Shown here: positions 9,290 to 17,619 of the stretch, piece after piece
Numbering within the stretch: position 1 is the first letter of the stretch
How the letters are laid out: each line of letters starts with the position of its first letter
Origin: Bacteroidaceae bacterium
GTDB lineage: Bacteria; Bacteroidota; Bacteroidia; Bacteroidales; Bacteroidaceae
Direction: 5' to 3'
Assembly: GCA_900770665.1 (NCBI GenBank)
Contig: CAAGKZ010000059.1
Location: 26,512 to 90,511, forward strand
DNA: 64,000 nt
The notes under the pieces: generated by a model
Seen by the model: only the letters and a program-made list of their open reading frames with translations
Database searches by the model: none
Told to the model about the DNA's origin: nothing
Made by a program: the position numbers and the translations under genes

Positions 9290-11117
9290 AGTCGATTTTC
9301 TTTTTACTGATAGCCTCGGCTTTCTTTTCACTCTCTTCGGTGAGGGAGCCGGTCAGGTATTTCTCCATAATCAGCGCCCCGATTGGCACACCGTATTCAG
9401 CTCCGAAACCGCCATTCTCAACATACACAGCAACGGCAATCTTCGGGTTCTTCATTGGGGCAAATCCCATGAATGCCGAGTGGTCATCTCCTCTGCTGTT
9501 CTCTGCAGTTCCGGTCTTTCCGCACACATCCAATCCCGGAATATTGGCGGCGCGGCAGGTGCCGTTTGTGACAGCATGGCGCATGCCTTTTATGACCTCC
9601 TCGTATGATGGTGCGCTAACCATTGTGCTTTGAGGTGTCTTGTATTTGCTTGCTATTGTGTCGTTCTCCACCTCTTTGACAATGTGTGGAGTGATGAACT
9701 TACCCCTGTTGGCTATTGTCGCTCCAAGATTGGCTATCTGCAGTGGGGTAAGTGTAACCTCTCCCTGGCCTATGGATATTGAGATGACAGTCACCGCACG
9801 CCAATAATTTCCGTAATGTCCTGTGTAGTATTCGGCATTCGGTATCATTCCGCGTGCCTCACCGGGCAGGTCAACGCCGAGGGTGTAGCCGAATCCCATC
9901 GATACCATGTAGTCGCGCCACTTGTTCATTGCAGCTTTTGTACCGCCATACTTGCTCATGCTGAACATGCGGTGCAGACCCCAACAGAAGTAGGCGTTGC
10001 ATGATGTGGCAATGGCCTCTTTCAAGGCTATCGGTGATGAGTGTGGATGGCATCCCACCTTGAGCTTGTTGAATATGAAGCCGCCGTGGCAGGGAAATGC
10101 CGTCTGTGGAGTGACAACGCCCTCCTCAAGGAACATTGCAGCCTGCGACGTCTTGAAGGTTGAACCGGGTGGGTATCGACCCATTATGGCGCGGTTGAGC
10201 AAAGGCTTACTCTTGTCGCTTGACAGCATTCTGTGGTTCTGACCACGGTCGCGCCCTGTGAGCAGTGACGGGTCGTATGATGGTGACGACACCATGCACA
10301 GTATCTCTCCCGTTTCGGGTTCTATTGCAACAATGCTGCCTAACTTGTTTTTCATGAGGCGTTCGCCAAGCATCTGCAATTCAATGTCAAGGCTGAGCGT
10401 GAGGTTCTTGCCCCTGACAGCCGGCGTGTCGAGCTTGCCTTCGTTGTATTTGCCCTGTATGCGTCCATGCACGTCACGCAACAGAACCTCGGTGCCTTTC
10501 TCTCCGCGAAGCTGCTTCTCGTATGACGACTCCAGTCCCTGAATGCCAATGTAGTCGCCTTTCTGATAATATGAGTCGTTGTCAAGGTGTTTTTGTGATA
10601 CTTCTCCTACATCGCCGAACAGTACACCGGCAACGTTGTAAGTGTATTGTCTGATGTACCTCTTGCGAATGTAGAAACCCTTGAACAAGAAGTTCTTCTC
10701 CTGGAACATTGCAAAATCCTCCATAGGAATCTGCGTCATAAACACCTGTTCGGTGTAGTTGGAATAACCGGGGTTGTGCTTCTTGTCCCTGATTCGTTCC
10801 ATTCGTGTCACGAACTCATCTGTTGTAATGCCCAGTGTACTACAAAATTCCAATGTATCTAGTTCCTCTATTTCGCGTGGCACGAATGTTATGTCGTATG
10901 CCGGTTTGTTGTAAACAAGCAACTTGCCGTTACGGTCATACATCTGTCCGCGTGAGGGGTAGAGTGTCTTCTTGTAAAAGGCGTTGCTGTCGGCCTTGCT
11001 CTTGTAGTCTTCGTTGTTTATCTGCAGGGAGAAGAGTTTAGACAGGTATATGAAGAATATAAGCAGAACAATACCCGACAAAATGTATTTGCGGTTTTCA
11101 TAGCTGTTGTCTTTCAT
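9270..11117 (-). CDS. mrdA: Penicillin-binding protein 2 (class B transpeptidase)
   Basis: 615 aa monofunctional transpeptidase acting with RodA in elongation. One N-terminal membrane anchor lies at residues 11-29. A dimerisation domain (SRGQMYDRNGKLL, 55-67) precedes the transpeptidase domain. The catalytic motifs are S319-T-F-K322 (SxxK), S372-C-N374 (SxN) and K534-T-G-T537 (KTGT). It sits between mreD (3 bp away) and rodA (20-bp overlap), the standard rod-complex order. Beta-lactam target. Confidence 0.95.
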   Translation of the reverse strand: MKDNSYENRKYILSGIVLLIFFIYLSKLFSLQINNEDYKSKADSNAFYKKTLYPSRGQMYDRNGKLLVYNKPAYDITFVPREIEELDTLEFCSTLGITTDEFVTRMERIRDKKHNPGYSNYTEQVFMTQIPMEDFAMFQEKNFLFKGFYIRKRYIRQYTYNVAGVLFGDVGEVSQKHLDNDSYYQKGDYIGIQGLESSYEKQLRGEKGTEVLLRDVHGRIQGKYNEGKLDTPAVRGKNLTLSLDIELQMLGERLMKNKLGSIVAIEPETGEILCMVSSPSYDPSLLTGRDRGQNHRMLSSDKSKPLLNRAIMGRYPPGSTFKTSQAAMFLEEGVVTPQTAFPCHGGFIFNKLKVGCHPHSSPIALKEAIATSCNAYFCWGLHRMFSMSKYGGTKAAMNKWRDYMVSMGFGYTLGVDLPGEARGMIPNAEYYTGHYGNYWRAVTVISISIGQGEVTLTPLQIANLGATIANRGKFITPHIVKEVENDTIASKYKTPQSTMVSAPSYEEVIKGMRHAVTNGTCRAANIPGLDVCGKTGTAENSRGDDHSAFMGFAPMKNPKIAVAVYVENGGFGAEYGVPIGALIMEKYLTGSLTEESEKKAEAISKKKIDYGADER

Positions 11118-11120
11118 ATT

Positions 11121-11624
11121 CTACTTGTTTGGCGAGAAGAACTCGGTAACGACTACAAACAGCATTGTCAGTGCAATGCTTCCTATTGTGCTTATGAGAA
11201 GTGTCGCAAGGTGTCTTACGGCAAAGAGTTCAAGCGGGAACAGTACTGCATAGAAAATTGTTATGCAAAGAGTCGCATAAATGAGATAGCTACCCCATTT
11301 AAGGGTGTTCACTCCCGGTATGATATCGTCGGGTAGTCCCTTGTGCGTGAAAGCGGCGAGTATGTAATTGCGTGCAAATGCCATCGCTGTTGCCGCAGCC
11401 GAGTGTATGCCGGGTGTGTTGCAGAACATATCCGTCACAATGCCGAACAGGAAGCCCCATATCATGAGCTCGTTCTTTGTGGTGTGGCGAGGCAATTTCA
11501 GCAGGAATATGGTGAAGATGCAGGCTGTAGCATAGCCAAACAGATGTATTTGGCTGAAAATGATAACCTGTGCCAGTGCAAGCAGCACAAAGTTCCTTGT
11601 TCTTATAATGGTTTTGCCTGTCAT
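11121..11624 (-). CDS. mreD: Rod shape-determining membrane protein MreD
   Basis: 167 aa with about five hydrophobic helices and little soluble sequence, the usual size and topology for MreD. Assignment rests on topology plus its position 3 bp from mreC and 3 bp from PBP2. The PDDIIPGVNTLKW loop lies mid-protein. Part of the inner-membrane MreBCD elongasome scaffold. Confidence 0.85.
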   Translation of the reverse strand: MTGKTIIRTRNFVLLALAQVIIFSQIHLFGYATACIFTIFLLKLPRHTTKNELMIWGFLFGIVTDMFCNTPGIHSAAATAMAFARNYILAAFTHKGLPDDIIPGVNTLKWGSYLIYATLCITIFYAVLFPLELFAVRHLATLLISTIGSIALTMLFVVVTEFFSPNK

Positions 11625-11627
11625 TGT

Positions 11628-12467
11628 TTAATCAATGCTTTTTTCAAGTTCTTGCTGTTCCTCTCTGTTGGTGTGTCCGACAACATAGACGTTGTCAATC
11701 TCCGAGAAGTCGACAAAGAGCTCCACGCGGGCACGGTATGACTGGCCGTCGGCAGAGTCTTCTAACCTGTCTATCTGTCCGATGGGAATACCTGCAGGGA
11801 GAATTGACGAGAAACCGCTTGTGAAGACGGTATCGCCTTTTTCGAACAGTTCGTATCGTGGCAAGTCTATCAAGTATGAGTAGCGTGTGTCGTCACCATC
11901 CCACTTGAGTGTGCAGAGTGAATTGTTCTTCACTTTGCAGCTGATTATGCTTTTACTGTTGAGCAACGGCAGAACAACGGTGAAGTTTTCCGAAGCTGTG
12001 TATGTTATGCCAATCACACCGCGGTTGTTGAAAACGCCCATTTGGTCTGTTACGCCTTGTGCGTAGCCTTTGTCAATGGTGATGTAGTTATTCACCTTGT
12101 TGATAGAGTTGTTTACGACTCTTGCTGCGTTGTAATAGTACCCTTCGTCTGTGCGTGTGGCATCTCCCAAGTTGGCAATGGCAGCACTGTCCTCGTATGT
12201 TCTTAGACGTGTCTTCAGAGCCTCAATGTCGTTTGTCAGCTTCTTGTTGTGTTCGACAAGCACTTCGTTTTCGCTCTTGAGATTGAAATAACTGCTTACG
12301 TCTGACATTGCAGAGTAGACATTGCCGGCTATGCTGTTGGCCGATGTGAACATTGTTGCGCTCTGGTAGTTGTTGAAACAGACAATAAGCACAACACTGA
12401 TTCCCTCCAGCAACAGGAGTACGAACCAGTGGTTGTGCTTTATGAGAATATCCAGTATCGACCGCAC
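11628..12467 (-). CDS. mreC: Rod shape-determining protein MreC
   Basis: 279 aa with one N-terminal membrane helix (about residues 13-32, WFVLLLLEGISVVLIVCF). A coiled-coil segment follows (about 60-95) and then the beta-barrel MreC core with YITIDKGYAQGV, GVFNNRGVIGIT and PAGIPIGQI. It is the periplasmic scaffold that activates PBP2/RodA. It lies 12 bp after mreB, indicating one operon. Confidence 0.93.
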   Translation of the reverse strand: MRSILDILIKHNHWFVLLLLEGISVVLIVCFNNYQSATMFTSANSIAGNVYSAMSDVSSYFNLKSENEVLVEHNKKLTNDIEALKTRLRTYEDSAAIANLGDATRTDEGYYYNAARVVNNSINKVNNYITIDKGYAQGVTDQMGVFNNRGVIGITYTASENFTVVLPLLNSKSIISCKVKNNSLCTLKWDGDDTRYSYLIDLPRYELFEKGDTVFTSGFSSILPAGIPIGQIDRLEDSADGQSYRARVELFVDFSEIDNVYVVGHTNREEQQELEKSID

Positions 12468-12479
12468 GATGTTCTTCTG

Positions 12480-13496
12480 TTATCTCATCAAGAATGGATA
12501 TGAAAGGTCGTTGAGCGCAAGCGATGTTCCTTTCGCAACACAGTAGAGAGGGTTCTCGGCAATGTGGAAAGGAATGTTTATCTTGTTCGACAGACGCTTA
12601 TCCAATCCTCTCAAAAGTGCGCCTCCACCTGCGAGGTAGATGCCGTTGTGTACAATGTCGGCATAGAGTTCGGGAGGTGTCTGCTCAAGTGCACTGATGA
12701 TGGCGTTCTCAATCTTGATGATTGACTTGTCAATACAGTGTGCAATCTCCTGATAGCATACGGGAACCTCTATTGGCATTGCTGTAATACGGTTAGGACC
12801 GTGTACAACGTAGTCCTGTGGTGCCTCGTCACCAAGGTCGGTAAGTGCCGAACCCACGTGAATCTTGATACGCTCGGCCATACGCTCACTGACGCGGACA
12901 TTGTGCTGGCGGCTCATGTAATCCTGAATGTCGGCTGTGAAGTCGTCACCGGCTGTACGCAGCGAACCGTTAGATACGATGCCGCCGAGTGAGATTACTG
13001 CAATTTCGGTTGAACCGCCACCTATGTCAACAACCATGTTGCCCTCGGGGGCTGTAACGTCAAGGCCGATACCGAGAGCCGATGCCATTGGCTCATAGAT
13101 GAGATACACGTCGCGGGCACCTGCGTGCTCTGCCGAGTCGCGTACGGCACGCAGCTCCACCTCGGTAGAACCATAAGGAACACCAATGACCATGCGCAGT
13201 GAGGGAGTGAACAGTTTGCTGCCCATATTCACTTTCTCAATGAAACCGCGCATCATCATCTCGCAGGCATAGAAGTCTGCAATCACACCGTCGCGCAATG
13301 GACGTATGGTTTGTATGTTCGGGTTGGTCTTCTCGTGCATCTGCTTTGCCTTCTTACCAACGGCGATCATCTTCTTTGAATTATCGATGGCCACAACTGA
13401 TGGCTCGTCAACAACAATCTTTCCTTCGTAGGAAACGATGGTGTTAGCTGTGCCCAAGTCAATGGCAACATCTTTTGTAAATGAAAATAGACCCAT
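12480..13496 (-). CDS. mreB: Actin-like rod-shape protein MreB
   Basis: 338 aa bacterial actin. Phosphate-1 loop DLGTANTIV (residues 12-20), phosphate-2 VDIGGGSTEIAVI, and adenosine motif AGGGALLRGLDKRL are all present. IYEPMASALGIGL is conserved too. Forms membrane-bound filaments that guide the elongasome. Head of mreBCD-mrdA-rodA; purH ends only 21 bp upstream, so the six genes may share a transcript. Confidence 0.97.
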   Translation of the reverse strand: MGLFSFTKDVAIDLGTANTIVSYEGKIVVDEPSVVAIDNSKKMIAVGKKAKQMHEKTNPNIQTIRPLRDGVIADFYACEMMMRGFIEKVNMGSKLFTPSLRMVIGVPYGSTEVELRAVRDSAEHAGARDVYLIYEPMASALGIGLDVTAPEGNMVVDIGGGSTEIAVISLGGIVSNGSLRTAGDDFTADIQDYMSRQHNVRVSERMAERIKIHVGSALTDLGDEAPQDYVVHGPNRITAMPIEVPVCYQEIAHCIDKSIIKIENAIISALEQTPPELYADIVHNGIYLAGGGALLRGLDKRLSNKINIPFHIAENPLYCVAKGTSLALNDLSYPFLMR

Positions 13497-13517
13497 TTTC
13501 TTGTTTTTGGTTTTAGA

Positions 13518-15041
13518 TTAATGTTTGAAGTGGCGGAAACCTGTGATTACCATTGCTACACCGTTTGCATCGCAGTAGTCAACCGACTCCTTGTCGCGGA
13601 TTGAACCGCCCGGGTGAACAACAGCTGTAACACCTGCTTCGTGTGCAATCTGTACGCAGTCGGGGAATGGGAAGAATGCGTCACTTGCCATCACGCTGCC
13701 CTGGAGTGAGAAACCGAAGTTGCCGGCTTTCTCAATGGCGTGGCGCAATGAATCGACACGTGATGTCTGTCCCACACCGCTTGCAATGAGCTGCTTGTTC
13801 TTTGCCAATACAATGGCATTGCTCTTGCTGTGCTTTACAATCTTGTTTGCAAAGAGCATATCTTCAATCTCCTCGGCCTTTGGAGCAACCTTTGAAACGG
13901 TCTGCAGGTCGGCAGCTGTCTCAACCTTAGCGTCACGGTCCTGTACAAGAACACCGTTGAGCACGCTACGGAAGGTCTTCTCGGGCATTTCTGTAGACTT
14001 CTGAATGAGGATGATGCGGTTCTTCTTCTGCTTGAGCACCTCAAGAGCGTCGGCGTCGTAGCTTGGAGCGATGATGACCTCGAAGAAAATCTCGTTCACC
14101 TTCTCTGCTGTAGCCTTGTCGACATTTGCGTTTGCAATGAGCACACCGCCGAATGCCGATACGGGGTCACCTGCAAGGGCTGCATCCCAAGCCTCGGCCA
14201 ATGTTGGACGTGAAGCCAATCCACAGGCATTGTTGTGCTTGAGGATGGCGAATGTTGTCTCGCCTGCAAAGTCATTGATAAGCTCAACTGCAGCATTGAT
14301 GTCGAGGAGGTTGTTGTATGAAATCTCCTTGCCGTGAATCTGTTCCAGCATATCGTTGAAGTTGCCATAGAAAGCACCCTTCTGGTGTGGGTTCTCGCCG
14401 TAACGCAATGACATCGGTGTGTCGTTTGTCTGGCGGAACGCGCTGTTTGTCTCCTTGTCGAACCAGTTGAAGATAGCAGAGTCATAAGCCGATGAAACCG
14501 CAAAAGCCTCGCGTGCGAAGAAACGGCGCTCCTCAAGAGTTGTCTGCGCACCGTTGTTCTTCAGAATCTCGTGGAGTGGAGCATACTGTGCCTTGCTTGC
14601 CACAATTACAACATCGTTGAAGTTCTTTGCTGCACCACGGATAAGTGATATACCGCCTATGTCAATCTTCTCGATGATGTCGGCATCGCATGCGCCTGAT
14701 GCAACTGTCTGCTCAAATGGATAGAGGTCTACGATAACCAAGTCAATCTCGGGAATCTCATATTCCGCCATCTGCTGCTGGTCCTTCTCAAGCTCTCTGC
14801 GGCCAAGGATGCCACCGAAAACTTTGGGGTGCAGTGTCTTTACGCGGCCACCCAGAATTGATGGGTAACCGGTGAGGCTCTCCACTGCAGTACAGGGAAT
14901 GCCAAGTGACTCAATGAACTGCTGAGTACCGCCTGTTGAAATGAGTTGAACACCGTCTGCATGAAGCATCTTGATAATCTCGTCCAAACCGTCCTTGTAG
15001 AAAACGGAAACCAAAGCCGATTTAATTCTTTTTGTTGACAT
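13518..15041 (-). CDS. purH: Bifunctional AICAR transformylase / IMP cyclohydrolase
   Basis: 507 aa, normal PurH length. The N-terminal IMP cyclohydrolase (MGS-like) domain includes LISTGGTQQFIESLG, GRVKTLHPKVFGG and IDIGGISLIRGAAKN. The C-terminal AICAR formyltransferase has LRYGENPHQKGAFYG, the catalytic K-H in AILKHNNACGL, and ASDAFFPFPD near the end. It catalyses the last two steps of de novo purine synthesis. The 5' leader contains a strong hairpin (15091-15125). Transcription can continue into mreB. Confidence 0.97.
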   Translation of the reverse strand: MSTKRIKSALVSVFYKDGLDEIIKMLHADGVQLISTGGTQQFIESLGIPCTAVESLTGYPSILGGRVKTLHPKVFGGILGRRELEKDQQQMAEYEIPEIDLVIVDLYPFEQTVASGACDADIIEKIDIGGISLIRGAAKNFNDVVIVASKAQYAPLHEILKNNGAQTTLEERRFFAREAFAVSSAYDSAIFNWFDKETNSAFRQTNDTPMSLRYGENPHQKGAFYGNFNDMLEQIHGKEISYNNLLDINAAVELINDFAGETTFAILKHNNACGLASRPTLAEAWDAALAGDPVSAFGGVLIANANVDKATAEKVNEIFFEVIIAPSYDADALEVLKQKKNRIILIQKSTEMPEKTFRSVLNGVLVQDRDAKVETAADLQTVSKVAPKAEEIEDMLFANKIVKHSKSNAIVLAKNKQLIASGVGQTSRVDSLRHAIEKAGNFGFSLQGSVMASDAFFPFPDCVQIAHEAGVTAVVHPGGSIRDKESVDYCDANGVAMVITGFRHFKH

Positions 15042-15090
15042 ATAAAATAGTGTGTTTTGATGTTTATTCTGTTGAATATGAAAACGTTAA

Positions 15091-15125
15091 GCGAGAAACC
15101 GGAGGATGTGCCTCCAATTTCTCGC
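15091..15125 (-). promoter_or_regulatory. Leader hairpin upstream of purH
   Basis: Inverted repeat GCGAGAAA-CC-GGAGG, loop ATGTG, CCTCC-AA-TTTCTCGC, 50 nt before the purH ATG. A weak promoter-like TAACTTCG lies just upstream of it on the minus strand, so the hairpin would form at the very 5' end of the mRNA. It could stabilise the transcript or attenuate it. On the plus strand it is followed by a T-run and could also end leftward-to-rightward readthrough. Confidence 0.5.
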
Positions 15126-15280
15126 GAAGTTAACTTTTTTTACCCGATTTTGCACTAAAAAACCGGGTATATTTATCAACAAATTAGCATTATTTAATGC
15201 TTTCTTTTTTTGTAGTGTATGCAGAATCGACGGTGTCTTATAATTAAGCAACAAAATAGCAACATCTACACATGCGTAGA

Positions 15281-15309
15281 TGTCATGTCAACCGTAGTGG
15301 AGACATCTC
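15281..15309 (+). repeat. REP-like unit, copy A (single)
   Basis: TGTCATGTCAACCG...GGAGACATCTC: the same TGTCAT-n-CGA/CAA...GRNATCTC layout as the copies at 16468-16544 and 21968-22102. Intergenic. Units of this type (TGTCATTTCGAnCGnAGTGGAGAAATCTC) are widespread in Bacteroidota genomes from general knowledge. Confidence 0.6.
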
Positions 15310-15321
15310 GTATATTCTATT

Positions 15322-15888
15322 CTATCCGTAAATGGCCGGGTTTACATAATCCCACATTATTGTGTTTATGACTGTTATTACCATTACGGCGAAGCTCCAG
15401 TTCTTCATGTAGATGTAAAGAATCTCTTTCCAGTCCCATCTCAAGGTAGTCAAGCCATATGCGCCATCCCCAGTAATTTTATCACCTATAATCTGAATCA
15501 TTTTTCTGCCTGTACCGGCAAAACTGTAGCAACCTACAGGTATCAGCGGAATATAACAGATACTCCAAAAACAGTAACTTATAGGCCCTCTTCCTCCTAT
15601 CAAGTCTCCAAAGTGTCCATAAAGAACCTCGCCGGTTCCAATAACACTTTGGAATGTTGCACATGTGAATTCTTTGATTCTGTGAACCCAAATCTTTGAT
15701 TTTGGCCTAAAAATGTATTTGCTGAAGAAGTAAACTGCAGCCGCAATGCAGAACACGGCAAATGCTGTGCTTCCCTTATAGCCCAAACGGATGCCTAAAA
15801 TTATTGATGCTGCGATGAGGCTATAGCCTATGATGTTTGTTATTACATCCCAGATGTTCTGTAAAAGTTCTACTCTTTTGTAATCCAT
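15322..15888 (-). CDS. Hypothetical membrane protein, 188 aa
   Basis: Not recognised. Four probable membrane segments: residues 16-35, 38-57, about 101-122 and 165-182. Between helices 2 and 3 a basic stretch (FRPKSKIWVHRIKEF) precedes glycine-rich GTGEVLYGHFGDLIGGRGP. The last soluble part is GDGAYGLTTLRWDWKEI. It starts 12 bp after the stop of the 15901-16428 gene, so the two are probably co-transcribed. The glycine-rich repeats might suggest a glycine-zipper-type membrane insertion, but this is only a resemblance. Confidence 0.7.
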   Translation of the reverse strand: MDYKRVELLQNIWDVITNIIGYSLIAASIILGIRLGYKGSTAFAVFCIAAAVYFFSKYIFRPKSKIWVHRIKEFTCATFQSVIGTGEVLYGHFGDLIGGRGPISYCFWSICYIPLIPVGCYSFAGTGRKMIQIIGDKITGDGAYGLTTLRWDWKEILYIYMKNWSFAVMVITVINTIMWDYVNPAIYG

Positions 15889-15900
15889 AGTGTGTGTTTA

Positions 15901-16428
15901 TTAATATCCTAACATCTTGTCAATCAGCTTTTCGGGAAGGCTTTTTTCATTATCAATTATCTTGCACAGGATTTCGAGCTGGCTCTCGCTCAATTTTTCC
16001 TTTAGCTCTTCGTGTGCATCGTAACAACTCAGGCTGCGTTCAATCGCTTTTAATAGCCCGGTTCTCCAAGTGGTGTGACCTTTACCGCCATAGCTATAAG
16101 TCCTGATGCTCCATGGCGTGCTTTCCACCATATCGACAAGCTCGTCCCATGTATAACGGAAAAACTCTTTTTTATATGGAACGTCATAGGTTTGATATTC
16201 CTTCTTTACTATAAAGTAGAGTTCGCCTTTAAGGTGCATTATTTGGGGGAGCTCGTAGTCATCATAGTGATAGCCCTTTATGGGCACAAGCAACCGTTGC
16301 CATCCTTTTGGAGTAACCTTTATTTTACCTATATAACCCTCAAAGACTCCAACTTTGTAGGACACCAGTCCGTGTTCCTTCATCTGTTTCTTGATTTGGT
16401 CAAGAATCTTTTTTTCAGCGTCGCTCAT
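15901..16428 (-). CDS. Hypothetical soluble protein, 175 aa
   Basis: Not recognised. ATG 16428 (MSDAEKKILDQIKK) is preferred over an upstream ATG at 16473 because the extra 15 residues would be coded by the REP-like element. The sequence is mixed alpha/beta. The first half (GVFEGYIGKIKVTPKGW) looks beta-rich, and an aromatic segment (FFRYTWDELVDMVESTPW) follows. The C-terminus is helical (LSESQLEILCKII). Gene pair with the 188-aa membrane protein immediately downstream. Confidence 0.65.
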   Translation of the reverse strand: MSDAEKKILDQIKKQMKEHGLVSYKVGVFEGYIGKIKVTPKGWQRLLVPIKGYHYDDYELPQIMHLKGELYFIVKKEYQTYDVPYKKEFFRYTWDELVDMVESTPWSIRTYSYGGKGHTTWRTGLLKAIERSLSCYDAHEELKEKLSESQLEILCKIIDNEKSLPEKLIDKMLGY

Positions 16429-16467
16429 ATTTTTTTCAATGCAATAATATTGATGTTGACCCGGCGA

Positions 16468-16544
16468 TGTCATTCCGAACCTTGTGTGAGGAATCTCAAG
16501 AACATTGATATTTTAGAGATATCTCCCATGCGGTCGATATGACA
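16468..16544. repeat. Inverted pair of REP-like units, copy B
   Basis: Forward unit at 16468-16497 (TGTCATTCCGAAC...GAGGAATCTC) and a reverse unit at 16516-16544, which reads TGTCATATCGACCG...GAGATATCTC on the minus strand. 18 bp separate the halves. The arrangement would fold as a long hairpin between the two gene sets. Confidence 0.65.
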
Positions 16545-16607
16545 CCTACGCGGCGTTTTCTATAAATGGGTCAACAGCTATATTCTTTCTTTTATTAGAG
16601 TCAATTG

Positions 16608-17261
16608 TTAATATATACGCAATAATCTCTCGTCATCCACAACCTTGCCAATGGTGTGGCAGCAGGGGAGTGGGGCATTAATGCAGTTTGTTAGCAACTG
16701 CTCGTCCGATAGCCCAAGCCTTGCAATTGTACCTGTGATGTCACGGAAACTCCAGTTGCCAATTTGTTTGCCTGTGGCATCGAATACAGGAATTACATTG
16801 AAATCGAGTCTTTCCTGCAAGTAATCCTTGAAAATTTCAAGTCTATGCAAACCTGTTGCAGCATAGTCAAGCAAGTTTTCAAACGGTATATTGCTCAATG
16901 CATCCAATGTCTTTTGCAACTTTTCGGCAGCATCTTTTTCTTCATTTTCAAGGCCTGAATTCAATGCCTCTGCAAGTGCAGTACACTGTGTGTTGAGCAT
17001 GGTATATGCTTTGTCTGCAAACGCAAACAGTGAATGGTGGTAGATGAATGCCATGAAGTTTGCCTGCGCCTCAACATCGGCAAGTTGCTTTATCTCGCGT
17101 GGCAACAGCTTTTGCGATTGTGGCAACAGCTCCACAAGAGCATTCTGCAACTCGGTCAATACAGTGCATCCGCTCTCGGCTGTCTCTAAAAGTTCGGGAT
17201 AATGACACTCCAAAAATTCTCTCATTGTGTGTGGCTGACACTCTCCTGTTAATCTAAGCAT
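16608..17261 (-). CDS. Hypothetical protein, 217 aa, shares promoter cassette with the AAA+ ATPase
   Basis: Not recognised. Start taken at ATG 17261 (MLRLTGECQPHTMREF). An earlier ATG (17309) would fall only 3 bp beyond the -10-like TATATTAT and give an essentially leaderless mRNA. Mostly helical, Leu/Ala/Glu-rich, no signal or membrane segment. An acidic/helical middle (GLENEEKDAAEKLQKTLDAL) is followed by a conserved-looking C-terminal domain (IPVFDATGKQIGNWSF, then CCHTIGKVVDDERLL). It lies directly downstream of the AAA+ ATPase gene but has its own copy of the same upstream cassette (17312-17420). A partner or substrate of that ATPase is possible by position only. Confidence 0.65.
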   Translation of the reverse strand: MLRLTGECQPHTMREFLECHYPELLETAESGCTVLTELQNALVELLPQSQKLLPREIKQLADVEAQANFMAFIYHHSLFAFADKAYTMLNTQCTALAEALNSGLENEEKDAAEKLQKTLDALSNIPFENLLDYAATGLHRLEIFKDYLQERLDFNVIPVFDATGKQIGNWSFRDITGTIARLGLSDEQLLTNCINAPLPCCHTIGKVVDDERLLRIY

Positions 17262-17311
17262 AATACTGTTTTTTATATGTTCTTGATAATTTATTTTTGC
17301 CTCACGCATAT

Positions 17312-17420
17312 ATAATATAGAAACAAAAGGAAAAAAATTCAAAGTCAAGAGCCGATCGGAGTAAAAATAATTTTCAAAGCATTGAAATACAATGATATAT
17401 AATGGGTTAAAGTTTGTTAA
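17312..17420 (-). promoter_or_regulatory. Shared promoter cassette, copy A
   Basis: Minus strand, 5' to 3': TTAACAAACTTTAAC box (near 17405-17420), TTGTATTTCAATGC, then TTTGAATTTTTTT, about 11 bp, and TTTCTATATTATA, with TATATTAT at 17312-17319. The spacing from TTTG to TATATTAT is 20 bp. The -10 part differs from the usual TAnnTTTG. Three other genes in the block carry the same arrangement. Confidence 0.65.
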
Positions 17421-17619
17421 AACGGTGTTGCGCTGTTGATTGCTCTGTTTCTATACAGGAATCTCCCGTGCTGATTTGATATGATAAAAGCAAAGAAAAT
17501 GTCATTCTATGTTCTCACTGAAAAGAAATTACTTTGTTTGCAACAAACAAAATATTATTTGTTGATTAAATATTTTGCTATTTTATGAATAATATATTAT
17601 TGCTTAATGTGGATGTTGC
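17420..17619. other. Intergenic gap after the AAA+ ATPase gene
   Basis: No gene seen. AT-rich. It contains TTTGTTTGCAACAAACAAA (about 17534-17552) and the AAAATATT/AATATTTT arms on the minus strand, which may form a weak terminator for the ATPase gene. Nothing else is supportable. Confidence 0.4.
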
